From positions 1-14,927 of the forward strand of contig JBGPKH010000164.1 of NCBI GenBank assembly GCA_041485845.1: a stretch of 14,927 nucleotides of DNA, in the 5' to 3' direction. How positions within the stretch are numbered: the first letter of the stretch is position 1; every line of letters begins with the position of its first letter. The translations under genes were made by a program, and so were the position numbers. The DNA is from OMOG01 sp041485845 (GTDB lineage Bacteria > Acidobacteriota > Terriglobia > Bryobacterales > Bryobacteraceae). The notes below the pieces were generated by a model that saw only the letters and a program-made list of their open reading frames with translations, did no database searches and was not told where the DNA came from. Shown piece after piece: positions 1 through 6,607 of the stretch.

Positions 1-2
1 CT

Positions 3-98
3 GGCATCAAAGTTCCAGACTCGGAAATGGCGGAGATCAAACTCCAGAGGGAGGCTTTTCACGGCGAATGGAATTACGAAATCCTGCCGCGAAAGTGA
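3..98 (+). CDS. ISAzo13-family transposase, C-terminal end (partial)
   Basis: Frame 3 is open from the left edge and ends at TGA 96-98, giving the last 31 residues of a longer protein. The segment GIKVPDSEMA leads into FHGEWNYEILPRK. The 'GxxVsdxEm ... FHxeWNYxI' ending is what I know from the C-terminus of ISAzo13 (Rhodopirellula-type DDE, PF07592) transposases. This enzyme would cut and rejoin the ends of its own insertion sequence. The DDE catalytic core lies outside the window, so activity cannot be judged. The sequence after the stop (99-135) should hold the right end of the element; it begins with a small perfect inverted repeat at 101-117. The start is not visible. The family call rests on a short tail, so confidence is moderate. 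Confidence 0.6.
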   Translation, partial: GIKVPDSEMAEIKLQREAFHGEWNYEILPRK

Positions 99-100
99 CA

Positions 101-117
101 CTGTTATTTCTTAACAG
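101..117. repeat. Small perfect inverted repeat after the transposase stop
   Basis: CTGTTA (101-106) and TAACAG (112-117) are exact reverse complements around a 5-nt spacer, TTTCT. It is an AT-rich island in GC-rich DNA and starts 3 nt after the transposase stop codon. The likely roles are part of the right end of the insertion sequence or a short stem in the transcript end. There is no U-tract, so it is not a canonical terminator. Confidence 0.4.
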
Positions 118-410
118 TTCCTTAGGCGTCGAAACCTGGCGGGATGTTACCGCCTCAGGTGTGGCGTCCGGGCCACAATGGCACTCTGGCGAGTGCGGTA
201 ATCGCGCGCGCGCAAAAATAACTTGACCGTTTCGCCCTGGGACACGCTGCCGCGCCCAGGACTGCGCTCCTCCGCTCGCTCCGCGTTCTCGAACCCGATC
301 GAGCCTGCTCGACCCGGATCGCAAAACGCTTGTCGAGGCGGGGCGCGGAGTGCTGGTGCAGGCCGGCCAGGACTTTCATTTCCGCAATGATGAGGGCCGT
401 AAGGCCAGGG

Positions 411-535
411 GCCGGGCTCGCCAAAGCGCGAGGGGGCCGGGCTCGCCAAAGCGCGAGGGGGCCGGGCTCGCCAAAGCGCGAGGGGGCCGGGCTCGCCAAA
501 GCGCGAGGGGGCCGGGCTCGCCAAAGCGCGAGGGG
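411..535. repeat. Five tandem copies of a 25-bp hairpin-forming repeat
   Basis: Units at 411-435, 436-460, 461-485, 486-510 and 511-535 appear identical. Each contains GCTCGCCAAAGCGCGAGGG, in which CTCGC and GCGAG pair around the 6-nt loop CAAAGC; a GC-only linker completes the unit. The array lies 19 bp past the stop codon of the DinB-like gene, so a minus-strand transcript would carry five hairpins in its 3' end. A single copy of the same 19-bp core lies inside a coding sequence at 6622-6640. It resembles a REP-type intergenic repeat family rather than a CRISPR, because there are no spacers. Confidence 0.9.
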
Positions 536-554
536 GCCGCGGGCCGAAACTAAA

Positions 555-1103
555 CTACAGTTGCGCGCGCACTCGTCTGGCCTGCTCGATATGACGGCGC
601 TCATGCGCCGCTGCGATGGCGAACATCATGCCCAGACTCATCTTGTAAAAGCGGGAGATGAGCGTCGGCACCTTCACACGCGCCAGGTCGAGGCCCTCGG
701 CACGGTCGATCTGCCGCAGAAACTGGCTTTGCAGGTGAAGGAACGTGGGAACCACCGCGGTGGGCGGCTGGCCGTGGAGGGGCCGCAAGCGGCGCGGGGC
801 GGGGAACTTCCGGCGGACCGGGGGCTCGGTGTTGCGCACCAGCCAGCGCTCGATGATTCCGTAGCGAAACGGTCCGGTTGCGGTGAGGCCGCGAGCGCGG
901 CCCCTCTCGATAGCCTGTTCGATGGCCTGGACTTGCCATTGTCCGAGGATCGTCAAATGTGACAGGCACTCCTCGATCGACCACTGATTGGGGGCCGGAC
1001 GCCAGTTGAACTTCTCTTCGTTGAGGCCCTCGGTGAGCTCCCTGGCCTGAGTCTTAACGACCTCAAATTGTCCACGGTATTGCTCGAGTTCGGGGGCTCC
1101 CAC
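555..1103 (-). CDS. DinB-family (four-helix-bundle) metal-binding protein
   Basis: The 182-residue product has the size and pattern of the DinB/DUF664 superfamily (DinB_2 type). These are four-helix bundles holding a divalent metal with three histidines and are often thiol-dependent transferases or hydrolases. The likely ligands are visible: His49 in 'EECLSHL', and His167 and His171 in 'AHERRHIEQAR', the usual C-terminal HxxxH. The N-terminal half contains 'RPAPNQWSIEECLSHL', a classic DinB_2 helix-2 signature. The start is GTG at 1103, with no good Shine-Dalgarno sequence but a perfect TATAAT 7 nt upstream (see promoter). It is downstream of the secreted HExxH gene on the same strand with a 33-nt gap. 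The substrate cannot be inferred. Confidence 0.88.
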   Translation of the reverse strand: MGAPELEQYRGQFEVVKTQARELTEGLNEEKFNWRPAPNQWSIEECLSHLTILGQWQVQAIEQAIERGRARGLTATGPFRYGIIERWLVRNTEPPVRRKFPAPRRLRPLHGQPPTAVVPTFLHLQSQFLRQIDRAEGLDLARVKVPTLISRFYKMSLGMMFAIAAAHERRHIEQARRVRAQL

Positions 1104-1116
1104 ACCCGGGATTATA
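1104..1116 (-). promoter_or_regulatory. Candidate -10 box giving a nearly leaderless mRNA
   Basis: On the minus strand a perfect TATAAT (1116 down to 1111) is followed by 7 nt and then the GTG start of the DinB-like gene at 1103. A start site 6-8 nt after the -10 box would place the 5' end at or next to the start codon. No good -35 box lies 16-18 bp upstream. A perfect -10 box in a 33-bp GC-rich gap makes this worth recording, but it is a prediction. Confidence 0.4.
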
Positions 1117-1136
1117 GCGAAGATTGCGAGCTCGCC

Positions 1137-1781
1137 CTATTCCATGCTGGGAGTCCGCGTAGCATTCTCCAGCACCTCGTGAGCCTTGCCGTCGCGCAAT
1201 GCCTGGGATTCGCGGGCCTCGAACTGGAAATCTTCAGCAAGCAACTCCTGCACCGAATAGGCGGCCTTGCCGGCGCCGCAGGTTCCGTGCTTGGCCGTGT
1301 TGGCGAAGATATGGTAAAGCTCGTGAGCCAGGACGCGGGCCAGCGCCCGCCCGAAGGCTTCTTCACGTTCCTCCGGGTGGACCGCCAGGAGCTCTTTCTG
1401 GACGAAGGACCGGATGCGGTCGCAATCGACATCGCTGAAGGGAAGGATGGTTCCGTCGCTCACGTGGGTCCAGCCCAGCGCGCCGGGGCTGCTCGCCTGC
1501 GGGAGCAGGGTGGCGATGTCGCACTTTCCTTTGAAAGTGATCACCGCCAGCTCGACGGCGACCTCATTCCCCCTGACGGCCGACAGCGAGCGCCATTCGA
1601 AGCTCAATCCCATGGGCGCCATGATGGTTTCGAGCTCGTCGTGGAGCGCTCCTGCGACGGCCTCCGAAGGTTCCTCCTGGAACTGGGTGTAGAGTGCGAT
1701 GGGAGCGGCCTGGGTCAGCCGGGTTTCACCGAAAACGGGCGCCGCGGCCAGCGCCGGCACGAGAATAAAAAGAAGTTTCAT
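1137..1781 (-). CDS. Secreted protein with HExxH zinc-protease-like motif
   Basis: The 214-residue product starts with a clear signal peptide (MKLLFILVPALAAAPVFG, likely cut after about residue 18), so it acts outside the cytoplasm. The motif HELYH (His153, Glu154, His157) is followed by a third histidine eight residues on (His165, 'AKHG') and by 'ELLAEDF' (Glu179/Glu183). This is compatible with a zincin-type metallopeptidase or a catalytically dead relative. Cysteines 87, 120 and 168 could form a disulfide. I do not recognise a named family, although similar proteins recur in Acidobacteriota. The start ATG at 1781 is preceded by AAGGG about 9 nt upstream. It begins 12 bp after the stop of the Cys-rich membrane protein gene, which suggests one operon and possibly one envelope process. 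The protease role is inferred from the motif. Confidence 0.75.
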   Translation of the reverse strand: MKLLFILVPALAAAPVFGETRLTQAAPIALYTQFQEEPSEAVAGALHDELETIMAPMGLSFEWRSLSAVRGNEVAVELAVITFKGKCDIATLLPQASSPGALGWTHVSDGTILPFSDVDCDRIRSFVQKELLAVHPEEREEAFGRALARVLAHELYHIFANTAKHGTCGAGKAAYSVQELLAEDFQFEARESQALRDGKAHEVLENATRTPSME

Positions 1782-1793
1782 GTAAAACGGCCC

Positions 1794-2348
1794 TTATATC
1801 TTAATAGATTGACTGGAGGACCGGTCGACCACCAGCTCCGGGTGCTCCCGAACCAGAGTATTTGCCATGTGGCAGGCGAAACAAAGCGGCAACGAGGCCG
1901 CCAGCACCTCAAACAACTTATCGGCTGGAACGCGACTCCACTCCACCGAGACTTTACCGGCTCCCAGCAGCGCCGGTTTGCTCCCCGACCACTCAATCTC
2001 GCCGATGGGCCGCCCGCACGAGGCGCAAACCTTGCCCTGGTACCACTTGACCAGGATGTTGCGGACCAGACAATCCTCGGGGGAGGCGGCGATTTGAGCC
2101 AGACACTCCTGCCCGCATCCCGCCTTTTCCGGCCAGCGGGAACAGGCGGAGAGTCGCAGTTCCGGCGCCTTTCCCAGCGCTGTGGCGGCCGCGTGCCGGG
2201 CATTGACCGTAATACCCGCCGGCGTTCGGTTTTCGGGACAGGTGATGACGCGGCGGCCGCGGTATTTGAACCAGGTGCTTACCAGACGCCCGATCACCAG
2301 CGCCGCCAGCGCGGCCACGCCGATCAAAATCCCCCATCGAAACACCAT
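1794..2348 (-). CDS. Cys-rich membrane-anchored protein with a CxxCH motif
   Basis: The 184-residue product has one N-terminal transmembrane segment (about residues 5-22, 'WGILIGVAALAALVIG') followed by a soluble domain. There are nine cysteines: 37, 69, 78, 82, 93, 108, 111, 156 and 159. CASC (108-111) and CFACH (156-160) form two CxxC pairs, as in a zinc ribbon; CFACH also fits the CxxCH c-type haem attachment motif. Haem attachment would require the domain to be periplasmic, and no other cytochrome feature is visible, so a metal-binding ribbon is equally possible. The start ATG at 2348 has GGAG 7 nt upstream. It is the first gene of the minus-strand group and lies 12 bp before the secreted HExxH gene. 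I do not recognise a named family. Confidence 0.75.
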   Translation of the reverse strand: MVFRWGILIGVAALAALVIGRLVSTWFKYRGRRVITCPENRTPAGITVNARHAAATALGKAPELRLSACSRWPEKAGCGQECLAQIAASPEDCLVRNILVKWYQGKVCASCGRPIGEIEWSGSKPALLGAGKVSVEWSRVPADKLFEVLAASLPLCFACHMANTLVREHPELVVDRSSSQSIKI

Positions 2349-2514
2349 AAACAGCTCCGAAACTGCTTCAGCAACGCTAGGGCCACTGCCGGAAGTTACT
2401 GAATTGAAAAGGCCGAACGCTCGGGCGTGGGCCTCCGGGTGGGGGAAATCAGCCGCTTCCGGGTGCTATGCCCCAGAAAGGCAACGAGTTGGGGCTTCCA
2501 AGCGTCTAACCAAC

Positions 2515-3072
2515 GTGAGTACTCGTGTCGTTTGGGCTCTTTCACTCCTGTCAGCGGCTACCATGGCAGCCGCTTATGACGACTACCTTTCAGCGAAGCT
2601 GAAGGTCGATCAGATTGAGGCCGGCCGCTTGCGAGCCGGTACGCGCGTGGAGTTGAGCCCTCCGGAACTGAATGCGTACATCGCTCGCGAAGCCCCCGAG
2701 GGAGTGCGCAATCCAAAAATCCAGTTGGTGGCGCCCGGCCTGGCCAGCGGCACCGCCCTGGTGGATTTCAATAAGCTGCAACGCGGCCAGGGGCACGAGC
2801 CGAGTTGGCTGATGTCGAAACTGCTGCAAGGAGAACGGCCGGTGAGCGTCACCGCGCGAATTAAATCGGCCAGCGGAAAGGCCACCGTGGACGTCGAGAA
2901 AGTCGAGATCTCGGGCGTCCCGGTGGATGGCCGCACGCTCGATTTCATCATCCAGAATATTGTGCTCCCAAAGTATCCCGACGTGATGGTGGGGCAGCCG
3001 TTTGAATTGGGTTATCACATCAGCCGGCTGGAGGTCAAACCCGCCGCGGTGGGCATCCTGATCGGGCGTTGA
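2515..3072 (+). CDS. Small secreted protein of unknown function
   Basis: I chose the GTG at 2515 because it begins a typical signal peptide (STRVVWALSLLSAATMAAA, cut near residue 20) and gives a 185-residue protein. The frame is open further upstream to about 2182, but that part overlaps the divergent gene and looks non-coding. The mature part reads as a beta-rich domain: 'VELSPPELNAYIAREAP', a 'SVTARIKSASGKATVDVEKVEISG' strand pair, and a C-terminal 'PFELGYHISRLEVKPAAVGI'. This is reminiscent of small lipid- or polysaccharide-binding envelope proteins, but I cannot assign a family. There is no strong Shine-Dalgarno sequence before the GTG. It is divergent from the Cys-rich membrane protein gene across a 166-bp gap, so the two could share a control region. 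Confidence 0.75.
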   Translation: MSTRVVWALSLLSAATMAAAYDDYLSAKLKVDQIEAGRLRAGTRVELSPPELNAYIAREAPEGVRNPKIQLVAPGLASGTALVDFNKLQRGQGHEPSWLMSKLLQGERPVSVTARIKSASGKATVDVEKVEISGVPVDGRTLDFIIQNIVLPKYPDVMVGQPFELGYHISRLEVKPAAVGILIGR

Positions 3073-3170
3073 AGAAAACTTCCGGCCTTCAAGCGCTGAA
3101 AGCTCCCGTCCTCAAATCCGATGGATCGTGCATAACAACGGGCGCGGCGGTCTCGACGCCGGCCTTCCGA

Positions 3171-5000
3171 TTACATGGCCTGCGCCGCGGCCACCGCCTT
3201 CCTCGGATCGATCAGATTGCGGCGGCCGTCGGCGGTCTTCTCGGCGGTCTTGCGGATCACGCCGATGACCTGGGCCGGCTTGAGCTGGGGACTCACCGTC
3301 AGGATTTTCGCGGCCAGATTCGCCACGTTGGGAGAGGCCATCGAGGTGCCCGACATTTTGAGGCGGTCCCCGCCGGGGATGTAGCTCTCCACTTCGTAGC
3401 CGTTGGCATGCACCACCACGGTGGGGCCGTAGCTGGTAAACGAGGCTTCGTCGCCGGCCTTATCCACGGCGCCGACGGTCAGCAGGTTGGGGACCTGGAT
3501 GCTGGCCGGGATGGCCTCGTTGAAGCTCGAATCGGCATTGCTGTTTCCGGCCGCGGCCACAAAGAGGATGTCCGGCGCCGAGAGCATGGCCTTCTCCAGC
3601 CCTCCCTTCTGCATCTCGAACCATTCCCGCGCGGTCTTCTTGCGCTCCTCGATGGTCTTGCCGATGGCGCACTTCTCCATGCCGTCCTCGACATCTTTCA
3701 CGGTTCCGCCCCAACTCATGTTCACCACCCGCACCTGGTTCCGCTTGAAGAAGTCCACGTAGTCCTGTGGGGCCGCGGCGTCGCGCTCGGCCTGCGCGCG
3801 CGAGGGGCAGGGGTCGGGGATCATCTTCCAGTCGAAGGTGATGCGGCCGGTCACCACGCGCGCGTAGGGATTCCCCGCCGTGAGGATGCCCGCCACGTGA
3901 GTGCCGTGCGCGTAGACACTGAACAGGGAAAGCTCTTCCATGAACGGGCGTACCTGATCGGGCTTGAGCTTGGCCATTGCCTGCTTCAGCTCGGTAGCTT
4001 CGGGGCTCTCCACGTTGGCCTGCAGGTCCGAGAGACCCTTCAATTCTTTCTTGGCCTCCGGGAAGCGCTTCGACTGCTCGGCATTGAGCGGGTACAGGTT
4101 GCCGGTGGTCTTACGGGTCTCGATGTCGTAAGCCAGCACCGCCGGCTGGCCGGAACCGTCCTTCACCACGCGATCTTTGAAGATGGCCAGGTCCACGCCG
4201 CTGTCCCACACGGCGACATTGACCGGCCGGTAGTTCCCGCCCGCATCGAGGATGACGCCGCGAGCCGCCCAGATGTCCTTCTTCTCTTTGGCGTGCGCCG
4301 AGATGTAAGCGCCCAGTGCTTCGCTCAGAGTCTCTTTTAGCGGAAGTCTCTCCACCAGCATCATGCGCATCCCGGGCAACGCGTGCGCCAGGTCGGAGCT
4401 GAGCCCGCCGGTCTTCGCGGCCACGGGGTCGAAGGAGGCGCGGATCTGTCCCACCACCAGCGCTTCCGACCCGATCTCGACACTGGCCTTGATGCCCTTC
4501 AGGTCGTTCTGTACGACGTCGAAGGGCAGGCCTTCGAGCGTGCGTTTCAACGCGGCGTAGACCGCCTGCCGGTAGGCCGGCGAATTGCGGTCGTGAACGT
4601 CGCGGCGGGCGTCCAGAATCGCGTTGATGATTATGCCGCTCAGAGCCTTGGCTGCCGGCTTCTCCTCGAGCGCCTTGATTTCGGCGAGGCGTTTGCGGGC
4701 ATCGGCGTCGTGGCCTTCGAGCAGGTCGAGCAGGGCCAGCACGCCGAGCAGTCCGCGCCTGGTCCCGGCGTCGTCGATTTCGTAATCGCGCAGGACGGAT
4801 TCCACGTTCCTCCGCACCTGCGCGGCAAAGGGGCGGAAGGCCTCATCGGATTTGACCAGGTCTTCGACTTTGCCGCTGATGGAATACTGGAACTGCGGCA
4901 CGTCGGCGGCGCGCGCGATCTTCTTCTTGGGCGCTTGGGCAAGCAAAAGGGCCGGGATCAACAGACAGGCGAGGGGTGCAATGAGTCTGGTACGCATCAC
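3171..5000 (-). CDS. Secreted subtilisin-type serine protease (S8 family)
   Basis: The 609-residue product has a signal peptide (RTRLIAPLACLLIPALLLAQA) and a roughly 230-residue N-terminal region that may act as a prodomain or adapter. The S8 catalytic domain follows with all key residues: Asp266 in 'VAVWDSGVD', His365 in 'HGTHVAGIL', the oxyanion Asn486 in 'AAAGNSN', and Ser553 in 'SGTSMASPN'. It should cleave peptide bonds outside the cell or in the periplasm. About 95 residues separate the Asp and His motifs, longer than in simple subtilisins, which implies an inserted subdomain (about 275-360). The C-terminus is close to the end of the catalytic fold, so no extra sorting domain is present. 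The frame starts with GTG 5000 followed directly by ATG 4997, and either could be used; no strong ribosome site is seen. It is divergent from the carboxypeptidase-regulatory-like pair with an approximately 80-bp gap. Confidence 0.93.
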   Translation of the reverse strand: MMRTRLIAPLACLLIPALLLAQAPKKKIARAADVPQFQYSISGKVEDLVKSDEAFRPFAAQVRRNVESVLRDYEIDDAGTRRGLLGVLALLDLLEGHDADARKRLAEIKALEEKPAAKALSGIIINAILDARRDVHDRNSPAYRQAVYAALKRTLEGLPFDVVQNDLKGIKASVEIGSEALVVGQIRASFDPVAAKTGGLSSDLAHALPGMRMMLVERLPLKETLSEALGAYISAHAKEKKDIWAARGVILDAGGNYRPVNVAVWDSGVDLAIFKDRVVKDGSGQPAVLAYDIETRKTTGNLYPLNAEQSKRFPEAKKELKGLSDLQANVESPEATELKQAMAKLKPDQVRPFMEELSLFSVYAHGTHVAGILTAGNPYARVVTGRITFDWKMIPDPCPSRAQAERDAAAPQDYVDFFKRNQVRVVNMSWGGTVKDVEDGMEKCAIGKTIEERKKTAREWFEMQKGGLEKAMLSAPDILFVAAAGNSNADSSFNEAIPASIQVPNLLTVGAVDKAGDEASFTSYGPTVVVHANGYEVESYIPGGDRLKMSGTSMASPNVANLAAKILTVSPQLKPAQVIGVIRKTAEKTADGRRNLIDPRKAVAAAQAM

Positions 5001-5092
5001 TCTGATGATGCACGGTTGGGGCGTGCCGGGGCAAGTGGGCTGAAATTCTTCTGCACTCCCGGCACTCGCGCCGCGTCACAGTGTCAGAACGT

Positions 5093-6607
5093 ATGCCCAA
5101 ATGGCTGTTCCTGGCGCTGGCTGCAGGCGCACTGCGTGCGGCGGTGATTCGCGGCGTGGTGGTGGAACACCAAACGGGAAGGCCGCTGGCGCGCACCCTG
5201 GTGACAGTGCAGCCAGTCGCGGGGACGGCGGGCGTGCCGGTCTCGGTGCGCACCAATGTCTATGGCGCTTTCGAGTTCCCGCCGCTGGCCGCCGGCGCGT
5301 ACCTGGTCACCGCGTCGCGGCGCAGCTTTGCCCCGCTGCAATACGGTCAGAAACGCTGGAAGGCAGCCGGCGTACCCGTGGTACTGGAAGCGGCGGGATC
5401 GGCCGTGCTGAGTCTCCGATTGCAGCGATTCGGCTCCATCGCCGGCGCCGTAGTGGACGAAAACGAAGTCGGACTTCCGGAGCACGAGGTGATTGCTTAC
5501 CGCAACACGCGGCCGCCGCAATTGGCCGCGCGCGCCACCACCGACGACCGCGGCGTGTACCGTCTGTGGGGACTCGAACCCGGCAGCTACCTGGTGCGCA
5601 CGGCGGCCAAGAAGGCTCAGGACGACAGCTACCTGCCGACCTTCGCCCGCGAAACGGCACGGGTGGATGAGGCGCGTCCCGTGGAGGTCGAGCTCGACCG
5701 CCAGACGGACGACGTGAGCGTTCGCCCCTTCCCCGGACGCCTCTTCACGGTCACCGGCCAGGCGTTCCCGTCGCCCCAGGCTCCGGCTACCGTGACGTTA
5801 GTTTCGGACGTAGGAAGCCAGAGCGCCACGTCCGACGGTTCCGGCGGCTTTCGCTTCGATTCCGTGGCGCCCGGTATATACGAGATCTACGCCCAGGCAC
5901 AGGCCGATCGCCGCGCGGGCGGCGGGTTGCAGGCGGCCTTCGCGCCGCTGGTGGTGGAGCGCGACTACACCGACGTGCGCCTCCGGATGGGCGGCCTGGC
6001 CGACTTGCAGATCCTGGTGGAAGACCTCCGGGGCCAGCCGGTGGATCTCACGCTGTTCCAGGCGATGTCGCGCCGTAAGGATCTTTCCGGGGACGGCAAA
6101 CCCGAAACGCTGCGCCTGCGGCAGGGCCACGCTGCGCTACTTCCGGGACGCTGGGAACTGTCCCTGCTGACCACCGCCGGCTACTACGTGGCGAGATTCG
6201 TGGGACCGCCGGGCGCAGTCGCTGAACGGGGACGCGCCGACGGGTGGAACGAGATCGCCGCCGCGAGCGGGCCGCTCACGGTGAAGTTCGTGCTCTCTCC
6301 GAATCCCGGCGTGGTGCGTGGCGCTGTGACTGGAGCCAACCGCGCGCCCGTAGCCGGGGCGCCGGTGTACCTGGAATCCTACGATCCCGAGACACGCAAG
6401 CGCCTCACCGACCTGCGCCAGACGCGGACGGATTTGCAGGGCAAGTATGAGTTCTACGGTTTGCCGCCGGGGAATTACCGAATCCTGAGCACGTTCGAGT
6501 ATCAATCGCCGGAGCCGGCGGCGATGGACGCGGCCGGGGCTCAGAGCGTGAAAGTGGAAGAGGCGCGCGATGTGGAGATGGCCCTCGCGCTGTATGTGAT
6601 GCAATGA
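5093..6607 (+). CDS. Secreted carboxypeptidase-regulatory-like repeat protein (first paralogue)
   Basis: The product is about 504 residues: a signal peptide (PKWLFLALAAGALRA) followed by a chain of Ig/transthyretin-like modules of the carboxypeptidase regulatory-like type (PF13620). Modules begin near residues 18 ('AVIRGVVVEHQTG'), 115 ('SIAGAVVDENEVGLPEH'), 223 ('FTVTGQAF') and 405 ('VVRGAVTGAN'). Each carries the typical 'T..G.y.f..L.PG.Y.v' pattern, for example 'RGVYRLWGLEPGSYLV'. There is no catalytic domain and no TonB-dependent barrel, so a structural or binding role at the cell surface is likely. I prefer ATG 5093 to the in-frame GTG 5081, which would add four residues. Its stop overlaps the start of the next gene (ATGA at 6604), so the two are translationally coupled. 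It is a tandem paralogue of the next protein. Confidence 0.88.
   Translation: MPKWLFLALAAGALRAAVIRGVVVEHQTGRPLARTLVTVQPVAGTAGVPVSVRTNVYGAFEFPPLAAGAYLVTASRRSFAPLQYGQKRWKAAGVPVVLEAAGSAVLSLRLQRFGSIAGAVVDENEVGLPEHEVIAYRNTRPPQLAARATTDDRGVYRLWGLEPGSYLVRTAAKKAQDDSYLPTFARETARVDEARPVEVELDRQTDDVSVRPFPGRLFTVTGQAFPSPQAPATVTLVSDVGSQSATSDGSGGFRFDSVAPGIYEIYAQAQADRRAGGGLQAAFAPLVVERDYTDVRLRMGGLADLQILVEDLRGQPVDLTLFQAMSRRKDLSGDGKPETLRLRQGHAALLPGRWELSLLTTAGYYVARFVGPPGAVAERGRADGWNEIAAASGPLTVKFVLSPNPGVVRGAVTGANRAPVAGAPVYLESYDPETRKRLTDLRQTRTDLQGKYEFYGLPPGNYRILSTFEYQSPEPAAMDAAGAQSVKVEEARDVEMALALYVMQ

Larger units (their letters stand above)
99..554. other. Gene-free stretch: IS end, unknown sequence, repeat array
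   Basis: I find no convincing gene between the transposase stop and the DinB-like gene. Open frames on both strands here are low-complexity translations of GC-rich DNA and of the 25-bp repeat. One short part (about 290-405) reads on the plus strand as a plausible protein fragment (LLDPDRKTLVEAG followed by VLVQAGQDFHFRNDEG). It has no start codon with a ribosome site and runs straight into the repeat array, so it may be a decayed remnant. Confidence 0.5.

Noticed and set aside
411..535. CRISPR array
   Set aside because: The units are directly adjacent and identical with no spacers, and no cas genes are present.
1068..2402. Long plus-strand open frame (444 codons)
   Set aside because: It is antisense to three minus-strand genes with signal peptides, ribosome sites and tight spacing. 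Its own translation has no family features and looks like GC-rich shadow coding.
2430..2512. Riboswitch-like leader upstream of the secreted protein gene
   Set aside because: There is a 6-bp stem (GCCCCA 2470-2475 with TGGGGC 2490-2495), but no conserved core of c-di-GMP, TPP, cobalamin or glycine riboswitches is present, and the 14-nt loop is unremarkable.
3073..3170. Bidirectional terminator between convergent genes
   Set aside because: I could not find a GC stem followed by a T-run on either strand in this 98-bp gap.
3069..4340. Plus-strand open frame (423 codons) opposite the subtilase
   Set aside because: The minus strand carries an intact S8 catalytic triad; the plus-strand translation is rich in His, Gly and Arg without domains.
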